A stretch of DNA of 54,367 nucleotides from Bacteroidales bacterium (GCA_024709145.1 JANJXG010000090.1:1-54367), one strand, 5' to 3'; shown: positions 1 through 9,001, counted from the stretch's first letter. Numbers and translations: made by a program. The notes: generated by a model not told the origin, from the letters alone.

Positions 1-452
1 AAAAACAAAAAAACGTAAGCTAAACTATAATTGTAAAAACCAAGAAAGAAAAAAGAGGTGTATGTAGTGGGTAAAATGAGAAAATAACCCCAACCAGGTT
101 GAGTAGTTAATGAAAAAACCAAATAACGAAATCCAAACGGAATCATGATTACGTAAAACAAAAGCAGAAGCTTTTCCGATATCCATGCCGGCAGGAATAG
201 CCGTTCGAATGCCAGGATGTAATGACTCAAGACATTTGCAGTATAAAACGGTGAATATTCAAAGAATTTATCAAAAAGTGGATTCCCCATCCAAAGTTCC
301 TTTATGATATTCGCTATCTGAATGTGCTTTGGTCCGTCAAGAGATCCAATGTAGTAGGTATATAGTAAAGGTGTGGTATTTGCTAAGATTAGAATTAAAA
401 ACAAGTATTTTTCAAATCTTTTCGTATGGGAATCGTTTAGTAATTCTTTCAT
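1..452 (-). CDS. Partial GT-C-like polytopic membrane protein (N-terminal 150 residues)
   Basis: Reading the minus strand from the ATG at 452 gives an uninterrupted frame to the window edge, so the C-terminal part is missing. An in-frame TAG lies three codons upstream (461-459), which fixes 452 as the start. The protein has a short cytoplasmic N-terminus, a membrane segment at about residues 14-30, then SLDGPKH, FLPAW, FRYLV and GFYNYSLAYVF. The same motifs occur in the same order in the full-length protein at 3615-5222 (SLDAPKH, FLPAW, FRYLV, GYYNFSLAFVW), so the two are paralogues. An acidic residue in the first periplasmic loop is typical of GT-C membrane glycosyltransferases, hence the tentative call. 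Function is inferred only from this and from the neighbouring glycan genes. Confidence 0.75.
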   Translation of the reverse strand, partial: MKELLNDSHTKRFEKYLFLILILANTTPLLYTYYIGSLDGPKHIQIANIIKELWMGNPLFDKFFEYSPFYTANVLSHYILAFERLFLPAWISEKLLLLFYVIMIPFGFRYLVFSLTTQPGWGYFLILPTTYTSFFFLGFYNYSLAYVFLF

Positions 453-601
453 TTTATGCTATTTGGGCAAGCTCACTATAAGTTTGCAGACGAATTATAC
501 TAGGTTAAAAAAAACATACAAGTTTAGGGAAATTTTAAAAATCATTAGCCGATGTGTTGTTTTATTTCATGAAGTTTAATCAACACCTGACAATAAAAAC
601 A

Positions 602-632
602 TTGCTGACTTCGTTAACAATCCCTAAATTTG
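602..632 (+). promoter_or_regulatory. Bacteroidota-type promoter for the GT2 gene
   Basis: TTG at 602-604 is followed after 20 bases by TAAATTTG at 625-632, matching the -33/-7 pattern of Bacteroidota vegetative promoters. It sits about 20 bases ahead of the ATG at 651, so the transcript leader is very short. This also argues against using the TTG codon at 630, which lies inside the -7 box, as the gene start. Confidence 0.6.
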
Positions 633-650
633 CACCCTTTAAGCGATTCC

Positions 651-1385
651 ATGAAAGAAGTCCTGTTAAGCGTCATTATCCCTGCCTACAACGAAGAGCG
701 TGCCATTGCACAGGTATTGAAAAAAGTTTTCAATAGTTTGGAAAACAATCAGATAACTGCTGAAGTCATTGTTGTTGACGATGCCTCCAAAGACAGCACC
801 ACCCTTGAGGTGGAGCGTTTTATGCTGAGCGACCGGCGCTTCCCCATCCATCTGATCACCTCGAGCCCCAACCGCGGCAAAGGCTTCGTCATCAGGCAAG
901 GTATCATGGCAGCCGCCGGTCAGTATGTGTTGGTGCAGGATGCCGACCACGAGTATGACCCGCGCGAATATCCACGCCTTCTCAGCCCTGTAATCGACGG
1001 CATGGCCGATGTGGTGTATGGCTCACGGTTCATGGGCGGCAAGCCGCATCGCATCTTGTTTTTCTGGCATTCAATTGGAAATAAATTCCTTACGATGATT
1101 TCCAACGTCTTTACCAACCTCAACCTCACAGACATGGAGTCGGGTTATAAGCTTTTTAAAAGAGAAATCATCCAATCCATTCACCTTAAGGAAAACCGCT
1201 TTGGTTTCGAACCTGAAGTGACTGCAAAAATCGCCCGTGTTAAAGATGTTCGCATCTATGAAGTTGGCATCTCTTATTACGGACGCACCTATGCTGAAGG
1301 CAAGAAGATCAATTGGAAGGATGGGTTCAGAGCCATCTGGTGTATTTTGAAATACAATCTTTTTGACAAAAAGACATTCAAATAG
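651..1385 (+). CDS. Family 2 glycosyltransferase, polyprenol-phosphate mannose synthase-like
   Basis: This 244-residue cytoplasmic GT-A enzyme probably transfers a sugar from a nucleotide sugar to a polyprenyl phosphate. It opens with SVIIPAYNEE, has VVDDASKDST (nucleotide-sugar binding) near residue 40, and the DXD-like QDADHEYDP near residue 97, followed by YGSRFMGG and the acceptor-side MESGYKLFKR. There is no C-terminal membrane domain, as in soluble DPM1-type enzymes. The ATG at 651 is chosen over an upstream TTG because the latter overlaps the promoter. It lies between two paralogous GT-C-like genes on the other strand, and GT-C enzymes use lipid-linked sugars, so this enzyme may supply their donor; that link is inference. 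The acceptor and sugar cannot be told from sequence. Confidence 0.85.
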   Translation: MKEVLLSVIIPAYNEERAIAQVLKKVFNSLENNQITAEVIVVDDASKDSTTLEVERFMLSDRRFPIHLITSSPNRGKGFVIRQGIMAAAGQYVLVQDADHEYDPREYPRLLSPVIDGMADVVYGSRFMGGKPHRILFFWHSIGNKFLTMISNVFTNLNLTDMESGYKLFKREIIQSIHLKENRFGFEPEVTAKIARVKDVRIYEVGISYYGRTYAEGKKINWKDGFRAIWCILKYNLFDKKTFK

Positions 1386-1390
1386 AAAAA

Positions 1391-1412
1391 GCCCCAAAAG
1401 GGGGATATTTTT
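1391..1412 (+). terminator. Short hairpin terminator after the GT2 gene
   Basis: CCCC AAAA GGGG at 1392-1403 is followed by ATATTTTT, five bases after the GT2 stop codon. The stem is only four to five base pairs, so it is a weak candidate. Confidence 0.4.
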
Positions 1413-1457
1413 GTTATAAACCGCGGTCCTCAGCCACCAGGGAACACACATCTGACT

Positions 1458-1574
1458 GGAGCTTGCTGAAAAACTACACGAGCCAATTAAAGTAAAATAT
1501 CATTTACCTGTCACTCGCTGAGAAGTTTATGTATTTCGTGTCAACCGGAGCTATTAAGTTTAACCGCAGAGACC
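1458..1574. repeat. Dispersed 117-bp repeat, copy A (truncated)
   Basis: This stretch matches 52927-53043 over its whole length with scattered differences. The best shared blocks are TGCTGAAAAACT, ACCTGTCAC, TCAACCGGAGCTA and GTTTAACCGCAGAGACC. Copy B belongs to a longer element with terminal inverted repeats; here the right-hand end is missing, so copy A looks like a decayed relic. The rest of the 1386-1770 gap shows no gene or RNA that I can recognise. Confidence 0.65.
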
Positions 1575-1770
1575 GCTGAATAGGCGCAAAGACCGCAAAG
1601 GGTTAACTCATGATTAAAATTGTAACTCCTTCATCGTTGTCCGCCCATCACCAGTAATAAAACTTTAAACCCGTCAGAGGAAATAATTATTATAAAAAGC
1701 ACCATTTCCCCCCACCCTGAAATTACAAGGACTTTGGTTAATAAAACATCCTGTCAGCCGGCTGTCAGGT

Positions 1771-3618
1771 TCATCGGTTCAATGGTTTAAGCAGTTCAAT
1801 TTGCAACTCATCCAAATAAAGGGTATGTGAGCCGCGATACCAGACCGTAGCACGAAAAATATCGTCGGGTCGTCTCACTTCAGGAGTGAGGTAATACAAC
1901 TCGATTTCGTTCCAGTCATTGATTTGCAACGCTTCTGGTACAGGGTCTTTATAAGAATAATAATAAGGGTAGCCGTTATGCATAAAGGTTGCAGTGAGCG
2001 AAAAGGGCTCAATACCCGGTGGTTCGCTCACAAATATTCTGGCCCTAACACGCAGGATACCATATTCACCCAGATTCATCCTGTGATAGGGGATATCGAC
2101 AAAAGGCGAGAATGGATTCGCGGCAGTCAGGGCCACCACATCGCCATGGGCACCTTTAAGCACATGAGCCGGTGCCTCTGATTCATCACTGTCAAAATCA
2201 AGAAAGACAAGCTTCTCTACCCGGTGGTTTCGTTGTTTCAGGATCTTCTCTGCCGGCAGACTGCGATCAATCAGCAACAGACTATCTGCCCCGGGAGGAA
2301 TTCTGTTTTTCAGAAAAACAGCTTCATAATAGGGTTTTGTCATGCGTGAGCTGTGGATGATACCTTTGAGAAACTGTCTGCTCTGAAACAAGTTCAAGAC
2401 TACGAGCAACAGCAGGATGGCTGCAATGGCAAAACACCCAAAATTGCGAAAGCGCCGGACACTCTGTAAAAAACTGCCCATCGGCAATGCCAGAAACACA
2501 TATGCAGGAATCAGCGCACGTTGGCTGTAGCAATCGGCATACCACCAACACGACCAGCTGGCGATGACATAGAACGACAACAGAAAAAACAGCCAGATGC
2601 TCCAGAAATAGTCCCGCAACTGCTTGTATAAATGAACAAAACCTATGAGGGCAAATATCATTACCGGCGTATAAACAAGCCATCCCTTTCGAAAACTAAA
2701 CAAAACCTGCCAGATATAAGGGTGAAAAAACTCCATTCCTTCGCCGGCGTTGGCGCCGTAGCTGTTGTAGAGAAACCTGCCGGTCATGAGCTTGAAATAA
2801 ACCAATTGTGCTCCACCCGCAAGCATCACGGGCAAAATCGCAAACAACAGCTGAAAACGATTCTGCCACAAGAGCTTTGATTTTCGCAAAAAACCAGTTT
2901 TGTCCGAAATGCCCCAAAGAAATGGAACCGCTGCCACTAAAATCTCCGTTGGCCGGCTTAGCGCGGCAAGACCTGCCAAAATCCCAATCATCAGGGCTCG
3001 ACGGTTTGAAGGGTGTTCATGCCAGCGAATTGTGAACCAAAGCAGCATGGCAAACAAGGTAAACAGATAATTGTGCGACATCAGCCCTTGTCCGTGAAAG
3101 ACAGTCAAAACCAGGTAATTGGTTCCAAAAACAATGATTAACAACAGCAGTGAAGTGATGGCAGGATTGAAGAAAAAGCGCATCGATTTGTGAAAGAAAA
3201 CAAGTCCTAGCGCAGTATAAACAAAGCTGCCGTAGAGCAGGCTTAGCTGATAAGGTGCCGAAAAACCATCGGGCGTGCCCAGGCCGGCCAATGCGGCAAG
3301 GTGACCCATCACAAACCACGGAAAATAGAGCACTGCCATTCCCATTGGATATTTCATCACCCAATGACCGCCTTCCTGTGGTATGGCCTGGTAAAACCAG
3401 GTGGTGTTCTGGTATTGATCCATCAGAGACTGCAGCACTGAAAAATCACGCAATCCGGGGTCATGATAAATAAAGGTGAACGGCAGGTAAAGATAATAGC
3501 CAAAGATATCCCATGAAATGATTTTATGCGGGATATGGGATGCCACGATGCCGCCAAGCACCAACAGGATCAAAACCAGCGTTAGCCTGGAGGGGTCTTT
3601 TTTGAAAAAGTCTTTCAT
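1771..3618 (-). CDS. Large polytopic membrane protein, GT-C glycosyltransferase-like, with C-terminal soluble domain
   Basis: The 615-residue protein has about ten hydrophobic segments in its first 430 residues and a soluble tail of roughly 180 residues rich in beta-strand-like sequence (FVDIPYHRMN, LRVRARIFVSE, ATVWYRGSHTLYLDELQI). The first periplasmic loop carries SWDIFGYYLYLP, resembling the acidic loop-1 motif of GT-C enzymes that use lipid-linked donors. The tail ends in a strand pattern like a carbohydrate-binding jelly roll; that is a guess from pattern only. Its ATG overlaps the stop of the preceding gene (ATGA at 3618-3615), so the two are translationally coupled. It is the last gene of the MBOAT/AlgX-like operon, consistent with surface glycan assembly. 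A specific reaction cannot be named. Confidence 0.65.
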   Translation of the reverse strand: MKDFFKKDPSRLTLVLILLVLGGIVASHIPHKIISWDIFGYYLYLPFTFIYHDPGLRDFSVLQSLMDQYQNTTWFYQAIPQEGGHWVMKYPMGMAVLYFPWFVMGHLAALAGLGTPDGFSAPYQLSLLYGSFVYTALGLVFFHKSMRFFFNPAITSLLLLIIVFGTNYLVLTVFHGQGLMSHNYLFTLFAMLLWFTIRWHEHPSNRRALMIGILAGLAALSRPTEILVAAVPFLWGISDKTGFLRKSKLLWQNRFQLLFAILPVMLAGGAQLVYFKLMTGRFLYNSYGANAGEGMEFFHPYIWQVLFSFRKGWLVYTPVMIFALIGFVHLYKQLRDYFWSIWLFFLLSFYVIASWSCWWYADCYSQRALIPAYVFLALPMGSFLQSVRRFRNFGCFAIAAILLLLVVLNLFQSRQFLKGIIHSSRMTKPYYEAVFLKNRIPPGADSLLLIDRSLPAEKILKQRNHRVEKLVFLDFDSDESEAPAHVLKGAHGDVVALTAANPFSPFVDIPYHRMNLGEYGILRVRARIFVSEPPGIEPFSLTATFMHNGYPYYYSYKDPVPEALQINDWNEIELYYLTPEVRRPDDIFRATVWYRGSHTLYLDELQIELLKPLNR

Positions 3619-5222
3619 GGTGTCGAAGGTTCAGTGCGTTGAAAAACTGCTACCGACTGGCTTTGGGTGGTTTCGATCAGATGGTAATACTGCCCGAGTG
3701 CCCGGCGCAATTCGGTTTGCGTTTCCTCTTTTAAGAAAGAGCGATAATCGATAATTACCACATGTGAGGCAACGTCAAGATGTCCGTTGGAGAGTGCATA
3801 GCCTGTAAAACCTTTGTAAACTGCTGTATCAGCAAACAATTCCGGCCTCCCGTTTCGCCAGTCGAAGGCCATGAAAGGAGAGCAACTGTTGCCGCGCAAG
3901 TCAATCAGAGGCTTTTCCATTCCAACGTAGTGCTGGAAATAATGCATTAGCCAGTTCTTGCTGAAATTCATCGTCACAACTGTGCTCCCCACAGGAATGA
4001 CGGCTTCTGCTGCGGCGATCTCCGTGATGGCCCGATCAAGCGGTTTGAGATACCTTAAGTGAATCATCCTCAGTTGAATGGTGATGGCAATCACACACAC
4101 AGCCACTGCAAACTGAATCCATGAAGGGATCGTCTCCAGCGCCAGCCAGAAAACCCAAAACAAGGCCACAACAATCAGCATTCGCATTCCCACACTACCT
4201 GCAGCATCCGCTCCGTCGGGCATGACAAAATACAAAAGCAGGAAAAAAAACGTCAGGATGAGCCAAACATCTTGTTGTCTGAAAAAAGCAGCACTGACTG
4301 CCTGGTTTTTTGTAAAATAACCTTTGATTCTCAACCCGAAAACCAGTGTTGACAAGATAGCCAGAAAGGTAAACAAGAGCCGGGTGACAGGGATTTCTGC
4401 CTTTAGGTCGTAGCCTGTCATCATCCTGAATTGAACAAGGTCGGCCAGTTTATCCGCACCGGAGCTGCGCAGGCTTTCGCTTTGCTGAAAAGCTAAAATG
4501 CCGGCCACATAGAAGCCCGAAAGCAGCAAAGCGGGGGCAGAGGCAAGAAGTAACCTGCCGCTGTTTTTCCAAAAAAGACACCAATGAAAACGTCTTTCAT
4601 CCTGTATATATGAACCGCTGACAATTTGCCAGAATAACACGAAAAGAAGGATGTAAAATACAAAAATATGAGTCAGGTAGGTGAAAATTAACATCATGGT
4701 GAGCACGAGCAGTGCGCGCTTTCCCATGTGAAAAAAATGCCTCCGCCAATAACCAAGGCCCAAAAACAACCAAACAAAAGCCAGGCTGAAGTTGTAATAA
4801 CCCATCATCCACAGGGAGGTATGTGTAAATGGGAAAATGAGCAAAACCAAAGCTGAAGCCTTACTGCTGAAGGAGCGAACAAGGTAACGAAAAGAACCTG
4901 CAAACGACAAAAGGTAGGTGGCAACGAAGAGTTTACCGGCCAGCCAGGCAGGTAAGAAAAGATTGAATAAAGCAAGAAGGTAAATACCAGCCACATTACC
5001 TGTATAAATAGGCCGGAGGGCGAAATAAATTTTGAATTTCTCATCACCCAGCCACCAATGCCCAAGGATGTTGGAGGCAGAAAAATGCTTTGGAGCATCA
5101 AGGGAAGCGGTATAGGTGAGGATCAAAACAGGATATAAACTGGCCAAAGCAACCAACCAAAAAATAACGGACTCATAACGGATGAGAAATTGATTGATTC
5201 TTTGCATTGTTTGTGGCATCAT
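3615..5222 (-). CDS. GT-C-like polytopic membrane protein
   Basis: The 535-residue protein has about eleven hydrophobic segments spread over residues 15-400 and a C-terminal region of about 130 residues that looks periplasmic. Loop 1 has TASLDAPKHF, an acidic motif typical of membrane glycosyltransferases. Residues 1-150 match the truncated product at the window's left edge motif for motif. The C-terminal region contains VIPVGSTVVTMNFSKNW and ends in a hydrophilic tail. It lies 21 bases after the AlgX-like gene and overlaps the following gene by ATGA. Role in glycan or lipid-linked sugar transfer is inferred from context; no characterised family member is recognised. Confidence 0.65.
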   Translation of the reverse strand: MMPQTMQRINQFLIRYESVIFWLVALASLYPVLILTYTASLDAPKHFSASNILGHWWLGDEKFKIYFALRPIYTGNVAGIYLLALFNLFLPAWLAGKLFVATYLLSFAGSFRYLVRSFSSKASALVLLIFPFTHTSLWMMGYYNFSLAFVWLFLGLGYWRRHFFHMGKRALLVLTMMLIFTYLTHIFVFYILLFVLFWQIVSGSYIQDERRFHWCLFWKNSGRLLLASAPALLLSGFYVAGILAFQQSESLRSSGADKLADLVQFRMMTGYDLKAEIPVTRLLFTFLAILSTLVFGLRIKGYFTKNQAVSAAFFRQQDVWLILTFFFLLLYFVMPDGADAAGSVGMRMLIVVALFWVFWLALETIPSWIQFAVAVCVIAITIQLRMIHLRYLKPLDRAITEIAAAEAVIPVGSTVVTMNFSKNWLMHYFQHYVGMEKPLIDLRGNSCSPFMAFDWRNGRPELFADTAVYKGFTGYALSNGHLDVASHVVIIDYRSFLKEETQTELRRALGQYYHLIETTQSQSVAVFQRTEPSTP

Positions 5223-5243
5223 GGAGTGTTTTGGTTCACAAAC

Positions 5244-6566
5244 TCAGGGTGAGTCTTTTTTGGCCTGTTTCTGCTGATAAACCCAGGTGGCATCAATACG
5301 GAGCATTTCGTCCACGGTGATGTTGCGGCGCGCAGCTTTCTCGGTAATCATTTTCATATAATCCGGACTCTTTCTGATGCGTTCCATCGTTTGCTGTATC
5401 TCTGCCAGTGCTTGCTCATCCCAATCCCGGGCAGAAGCAATGGCGGCATACAGCTCTTTGATAAATCCGAAGCTGAAGCGCGACATATTGGCATCGGTCT
5501 GAAGCAGCAGGATGAAATCAGCTTCAAGCACACGCGTCAGCAAGTCAACATCCTGCCGCCGGGTATCGCCGCTGCCATCGCCGGCGATGATCTGTTTGTT
5601 GTAATACCAGAAGTCGTGTTTGCCAAAGGCCCTGCTGGCATAGCCGCTGCCATACCACTGCCAGTAATAGCTGTCGGCAACCACAATCACTGATGGCATG
5701 CTGTCGGGTTGAAGTTTTTCAAAAGTAAAGTCCGGATACGGCATTGGAATGTCGTTTGGCTTACTGAATAAATTCAGTCCTTCCCACAAGTCTCTGTCTG
5801 GCGAACGCAGCTTATCGGTCACCTCAATGTTTTTAGTCCCGAATTTTACAAAGGGTTTACCCCATTGCCGGCCCATCTCACTGAGAATGGTGTCGAACAT
5901 CAGCCCAAGCCCATAATAACTCCAATGGATGCCGCATTGAGGGAAAAGAGCAAAACGGCTAGTATCTTTCACTGAAAGAAAGAGCCTGTTACCACTGATC
6001 ACCGGAATGTTATCGGCCCTGAGCAAACTGTCGTACACCGACTCATTGGTAGGACCGGGTTTCCTGGCAGCGGCAAAATCATCGGGAATGTATTCCGGAA
6101 AAAATGTTGCTTTGCCGGGCGCCAAAGCAACGAGCAGGTGTTTTTGGTGCTTACGAAGCCAGTCGTTCACCACTTTCGTCTGCCTCACCTGCTCCGCTAC
6201 GGTGTCGTAACCAACAAAATCGAGACCGAAATAGGCCTTAAAATAATTCATCTCAAACAGATAACCATCCTTGCCCTGCAGGACACCGGCGGCACTGACT
6301 GTATCAAAAAGCAGATACCTGAATTGGTTATGCAACCTCACCAAATCAGGCCTGTAGCCAATGTGATGTTCTGCATATTTATTCAGGCTGTCCTGAAAAC
6401 CCGATTCCAGGTAGTTCTGAAACGACCATTTGGGTCTTTGAGGCAGCACAAAATAGCCCTTCAAAGCTTTTACCTTCGGAAACCCTGTGAACTGCTGAAC
6501 GGCGGGCAACAGCATCATCAGGAGCAAGATGCTGAAAAGAATCGTCTTGATGCCGCTTGCCTTCAT
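5244..6566 (-). CDS. AlgX/DHHW-like SGNH-type periplasmic O-acetylation protein
   Basis: The 440-residue protein starts with a membrane anchor (KTILFSILLLMMLLPA) and continues as a periplasmic domain. GKDGYLFEMNYFKAYFG near residue 100, ALAPGKATFFPEY, CGIHWSYYGL and VIVVADSYYWQW match the order expected in AlgX/AlgJ and DHHW proteins: the HW pair supplies the catalytic histidine and the ADSY block the SGNH serine. It would move acetyl groups from the partner MBOAT protein to a polysaccharide outside the membrane. The start at 6566 is chosen because it follows the MBOAT stop by one base; a longer in-frame reading would overlap that gene by about 50 bases. The DHHW family identity is fairly sure; the acceptor glycan is unknown. 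Confidence 0.8.
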   Translation of the reverse strand: MKASGIKTILFSILLLMMLLPAVQQFTGFPKVKALKGYFVLPQRPKWSFQNYLESGFQDSLNKYAEHHIGYRPDLVRLHNQFRYLLFDTVSAAGVLQGKDGYLFEMNYFKAYFGLDFVGYDTVAEQVRQTKVVNDWLRKHQKHLLVALAPGKATFFPEYIPDDFAAARKPGPTNESVYDSLLRADNIPVISGNRLFLSVKDTSRFALFPQCGIHWSYYGLGLMFDTILSEMGRQWGKPFVKFGTKNIEVTDKLRSPDRDLWEGLNLFSKPNDIPMPYPDFTFEKLQPDSMPSVIVVADSYYWQWYGSGYASRAFGKHDFWYYNKQIIAGDGSGDTRRQDVDLLTRVLEADFILLLQTDANMSRFSFGFIKELYAAIASARDWDEQALAEIQQTMERIRKSPDYMKMITEKAARRNITVDEMLRIDATWVYQQKQAKKDSP

Positions 6567-6567
6567 A

Positions 6568-7986
6568 TTAAAACCTGAAATAGATGAAGGGATTGAAACC
6601 CGAAGAGGTGATGGCACCAAGGCTCAGCACAAAAAAGATTATCGATGCCAGGGTCATCACAACCAGTGTTCGAAGCTGCTGCTGTTTGCTGAAGAGTTTT
6701 GATTGCCAGGCTTCAAATCGCGGATCGTAGGCCAAAAAGGCAAAGAAAGCGCCAAAAACAAGGGTCATCCACACCTCACGGCTTACAAAAATGGTGTCGC
6801 CTCCCCTGAAGCTAAACATTCCTGTGGTGAAATCCCAAACCTGACTCATGTTTTCGGATCTGAACAACACCCAGCCTACCAGGGTAATGACAAAAGTGAT
6901 AATGACACTGGGTAACTTGCCGATAGCTTTGTAAAAGCTGAGCAGAAAAATACGGTCGGCGATGAGGAAAAATCCGTGAAAGGCACCCCAGACCACGAAG
7001 TTCCACGCTGCGCCATGCCAAAAGCCTGAAATCAGAAACACCAGCCAGAGATTTAGATACATGCGTTTAACAGTAACTTTGTTACCTCCCAGCGGGATGT
7101 AAAGGTAATCGCGCATCCAACGCCCGAGTGTCATATGCCAGCGTCTCCAGAACTCCGAGATATTGCGGGAGATATAGGGGTTGTTGAAATTTTCAGGGAA
7201 ATCAAAACCGATCATCCTTCCCAATCCGATGGCCATGTCGGAGTAACCTGCAAAATCATAATAAATCTGAAAAGCATAGGCCAGAATGCCAATCCATAAA
7301 GTTCCTGTTGAAACAAACTGTGCATCTGCCGCGAAAACGCTGTCGGCAAAGGCACCGAGCGGGTTGGCAAGGAGTACCTTTTTGGCAAGTCCAAGCGCGA
7401 ACCTGAAAAAACCTGTAATTCGGTTGTCAAGGTTTTCGTTGCTGCGACGGTCAACCATTTGGTCGGCCACCTCGTTATACCTCACGATTGGACCGGCGAT
7501 GAGCTGAGGAAACATCAGAATGTAAAGCGCCAGGTCGCTGACCTTTTTCAGGGGCGGGTGAATTCCTCTGTAAACATCCACTGCATAAGTCATCTTCTGA
7601 AAGCTGAAAAACGAAATCCCGATGGGTAAAACAACAGCAGTCCATTTCACCGGTGTCATCCCGAAGACAGCAAGCATGGCATCCAGGTTTTCAACAAAAA
7701 AATTGGCATATTTGAAGTAAAGCAACAAACCGATGTTCAGTGCGATACTTGCCCCTGTGAGCCATCTTTTAGCATTGCCCGATTTCCGGTGCAACTGCTT
7801 CACGAGGTAAAAATCGATGACGATGCTGCCGAGGACGATAAAAATGAAATCGGGAGCCCCCCAGGCATAAAAAAACACGCTGGCCAGCAGCGCAACATAA
7901 TTCTTTAAAAACCTGGGGCTCAAGTAGTACATGATAAAAAATGCCGGCAGGAAATAAAGTAAAAACAGACTACTGCTGAAGACCAT
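6568..7986 (-). CDS. MBOAT-family O-acyltransferase (AlgI/DltB-like)
   Basis: This 472-residue integral membrane protein imports acyl (probably acetyl) groups across the inner membrane for O-acetylation of an extracellular polymer. Diagnostic blocks are VFFYAWGAPDF, SFFSFQKMTYAVDVYRG, QIYYDFAGYSDMAIG, FWRRWHMTLGRWMRDYLYIPLGG and SGFWHGAAWNF; the histidine in FWHGA is the conserved catalytic residue of the family. Its length is usual for AlgI. The next gene is an AlgX-like partner, the standard two-protein arrangement for polysaccharide O-acetylation. A TAAATTTG box on the minus strand at 8016-8009 probably starts the four-gene operon. Confidence 0.92.
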   Translation of the reverse strand: MVFSSSLFLLYFLPAFFIMYYLSPRFLKNYVALLASVFFYAWGAPDFIFIVLGSIVIDFYLVKQLHRKSGNAKRWLTGASIALNIGLLLYFKYANFFVENLDAMLAVFGMTPVKWTAVVLPIGISFFSFQKMTYAVDVYRGIHPPLKKVSDLALYILMFPQLIAGPIVRYNEVADQMVDRRSNENLDNRITGFFRFALGLAKKVLLANPLGAFADSVFAADAQFVSTGTLWIGILAYAFQIYYDFAGYSDMAIGLGRMIGFDFPENFNNPYISRNISEFWRRWHMTLGRWMRDYLYIPLGGNKVTVKRMYLNLWLVFLISGFWHGAAWNFVVWGAFHGFFLIADRIFLLSFYKAIGKLPSVIITFVITLVGWVLFRSENMSQVWDFTTGMFSFRGGDTIFVSREVWMTLVFGAFFAFLAYDPRFEAWQSKLFSKQQQLRTLVVMTLASIIFFVLSLGAITSSGFNPFIYFRF

Positions 7987-8008
7987 AATGCATTGTTTAA
8001 AAGCGCAA

Positions 8009-8016
8009 CAAATTTA
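8009..8016 (-). promoter_or_regulatory. -7 box of the MBOAT operon
   Basis: TAAATTTG reads on the minus strand 23 bases ahead of the MBOAT ATG. No clear TTG is seen at the -33 distance, so the assignment rests on the -7 box alone. Confidence 0.45.
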
Positions 8017-8074
8017 GTTTAATTCACGAGAAAAGCGGGTAACGGTCTTCTTTTGCCGACAATACCCAAAAAAT

Positions 8075-8956
8075 TCACATACATAAGCGGTCAAGGGTTT
8101 GCCGAATCAGTTTCTCCATAAAAGGCTGGTAATTGCCCGAAAACTTTTCAGTCACCCTGTTGGCAATGATCAAACAAATGGTAAGTGCTTCGTGACCCAA
8201 CATCCGGCTCATGCCATAGAGGGCCGAAGATTCCATTTCAAAATTGGTAATTCGGATACCTTCAAAACTAAATGACTCCATTTTGTGATTCATCTCAGCA
8301 TCGGCAACCGGAAGCCGCAACACCCTCCCCTGGGGTCCGTAAAAACCCGGAGCAGTTGCCGTAAGTCCCTGTCGGCAGTCATATGCCAACAGCTCCAAAA
8401 GCCTTGGTGATGCCTCAACCACATAAGGTGCCGGCAACTTACTATCCCACTGCATGTGGCGAACGAAAGCTTCTGTCATATCCTGTCGCATCACCTCCCC
8501 GCTTCGGGCATAAAAATGCAGTAAGCCGTCAATGCCAAGGGCGTATTTACCGGCAACAAAACTTTCGCCAACAGGAATATCCGGTTGCAACGCACCCGAG
8601 GTGCCAAGCCGGATCAGGTTAAGCGAATGGTGAACCGGTTTGATCTGCCGTGTTTTAAGATCTACATTGACAAGTGCATCCAACTCATTTATCACGATGT
8701 CGATATTATCAGTTCCCATGCCTGTTGAAATCACACTGAGCCTTTTGCCGCGGTAAAAGCCGGTGTGTGTCACAATTTCCCTGTTCGACACTTTGTGCTC
8801 AATGACATCGAAAAAAGACGACACCTTTCCCACCCTGTTGGGGTCACCAACCAAAATGACTGTATCGGCAAGCTGAGCCGGCAACAATTTGAGATGATAA
8901 ACCGAACCATCCGGATTCAGCACCAACTGTGAGTCCGGAATACTTCTATTTTCCAT
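8075..8956 (-). CDS. udp: Nucleoside phosphorylase, uridine phosphorylase-like
   Basis: This 293-residue cytosolic enzyme belongs to the trimeric/hexameric PNP-UDP family and cleaves a nucleoside with phosphate to base and ribose-1-phosphate. Visible landmarks are GDPNRV near residue 37 (phosphate loop), VISTGMGTDNIDIV, IRLGTSGALQPD, and FEMESSALYGMS near residue 240, where the E-M-E block contacts the ribose. The spacing and the insertions fit uridine phosphorylase better than purine nucleoside phosphorylase, but base preference cannot be settled by eye. It is transcribed divergently from cinA, and the two appear to share a promoter region at 8986-9001. Confidence 0.8.
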   Translation of the reverse strand: MENRSIPDSQLVLNPDGSVYHLKLLPAQLADTVILVGDPNRVGKVSSFFDVIEHKVSNREIVTHTGFYRGKRLSVISTGMGTDNIDIVINELDALVNVDLKTRQIKPVHHSLNLIRLGTSGALQPDIPVGESFVAGKYALGIDGLLHFYARSGEVMRQDMTEAFVRHMQWDSKLPAPYVVEASPRLLELLAYDCRQGLTATAPGFYGPQGRVLRLPVADAEMNHKMESFSFEGIRITNFEMESSALYGMSRMLGHEALTICLIIANRVTEKFSGNYQPFMEKLIRQTLDRLCM

Positions 8957-8985
8957 GTTTTATGAGGTTAATCCTGGTAAAAATG

Positions 8986-9001
8986 TAAATTTGCAAAGGT
9001 A
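8986..9001. promoter_or_regulatory. Back-to-back -7 boxes between udp and cinA
   Basis: On the plus strand TAAATTTG occupies 8986-8993. On the minus strand TACCTTTG occupies 9001-8994. The two boxes abut exactly, forming TAAATTTGCAAAGGTA, so each faces its own gene (cinA to the right, the phosphorylase to the left). No perfect TTG is seen at the -33 distance for either. Confidence 0.55.
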
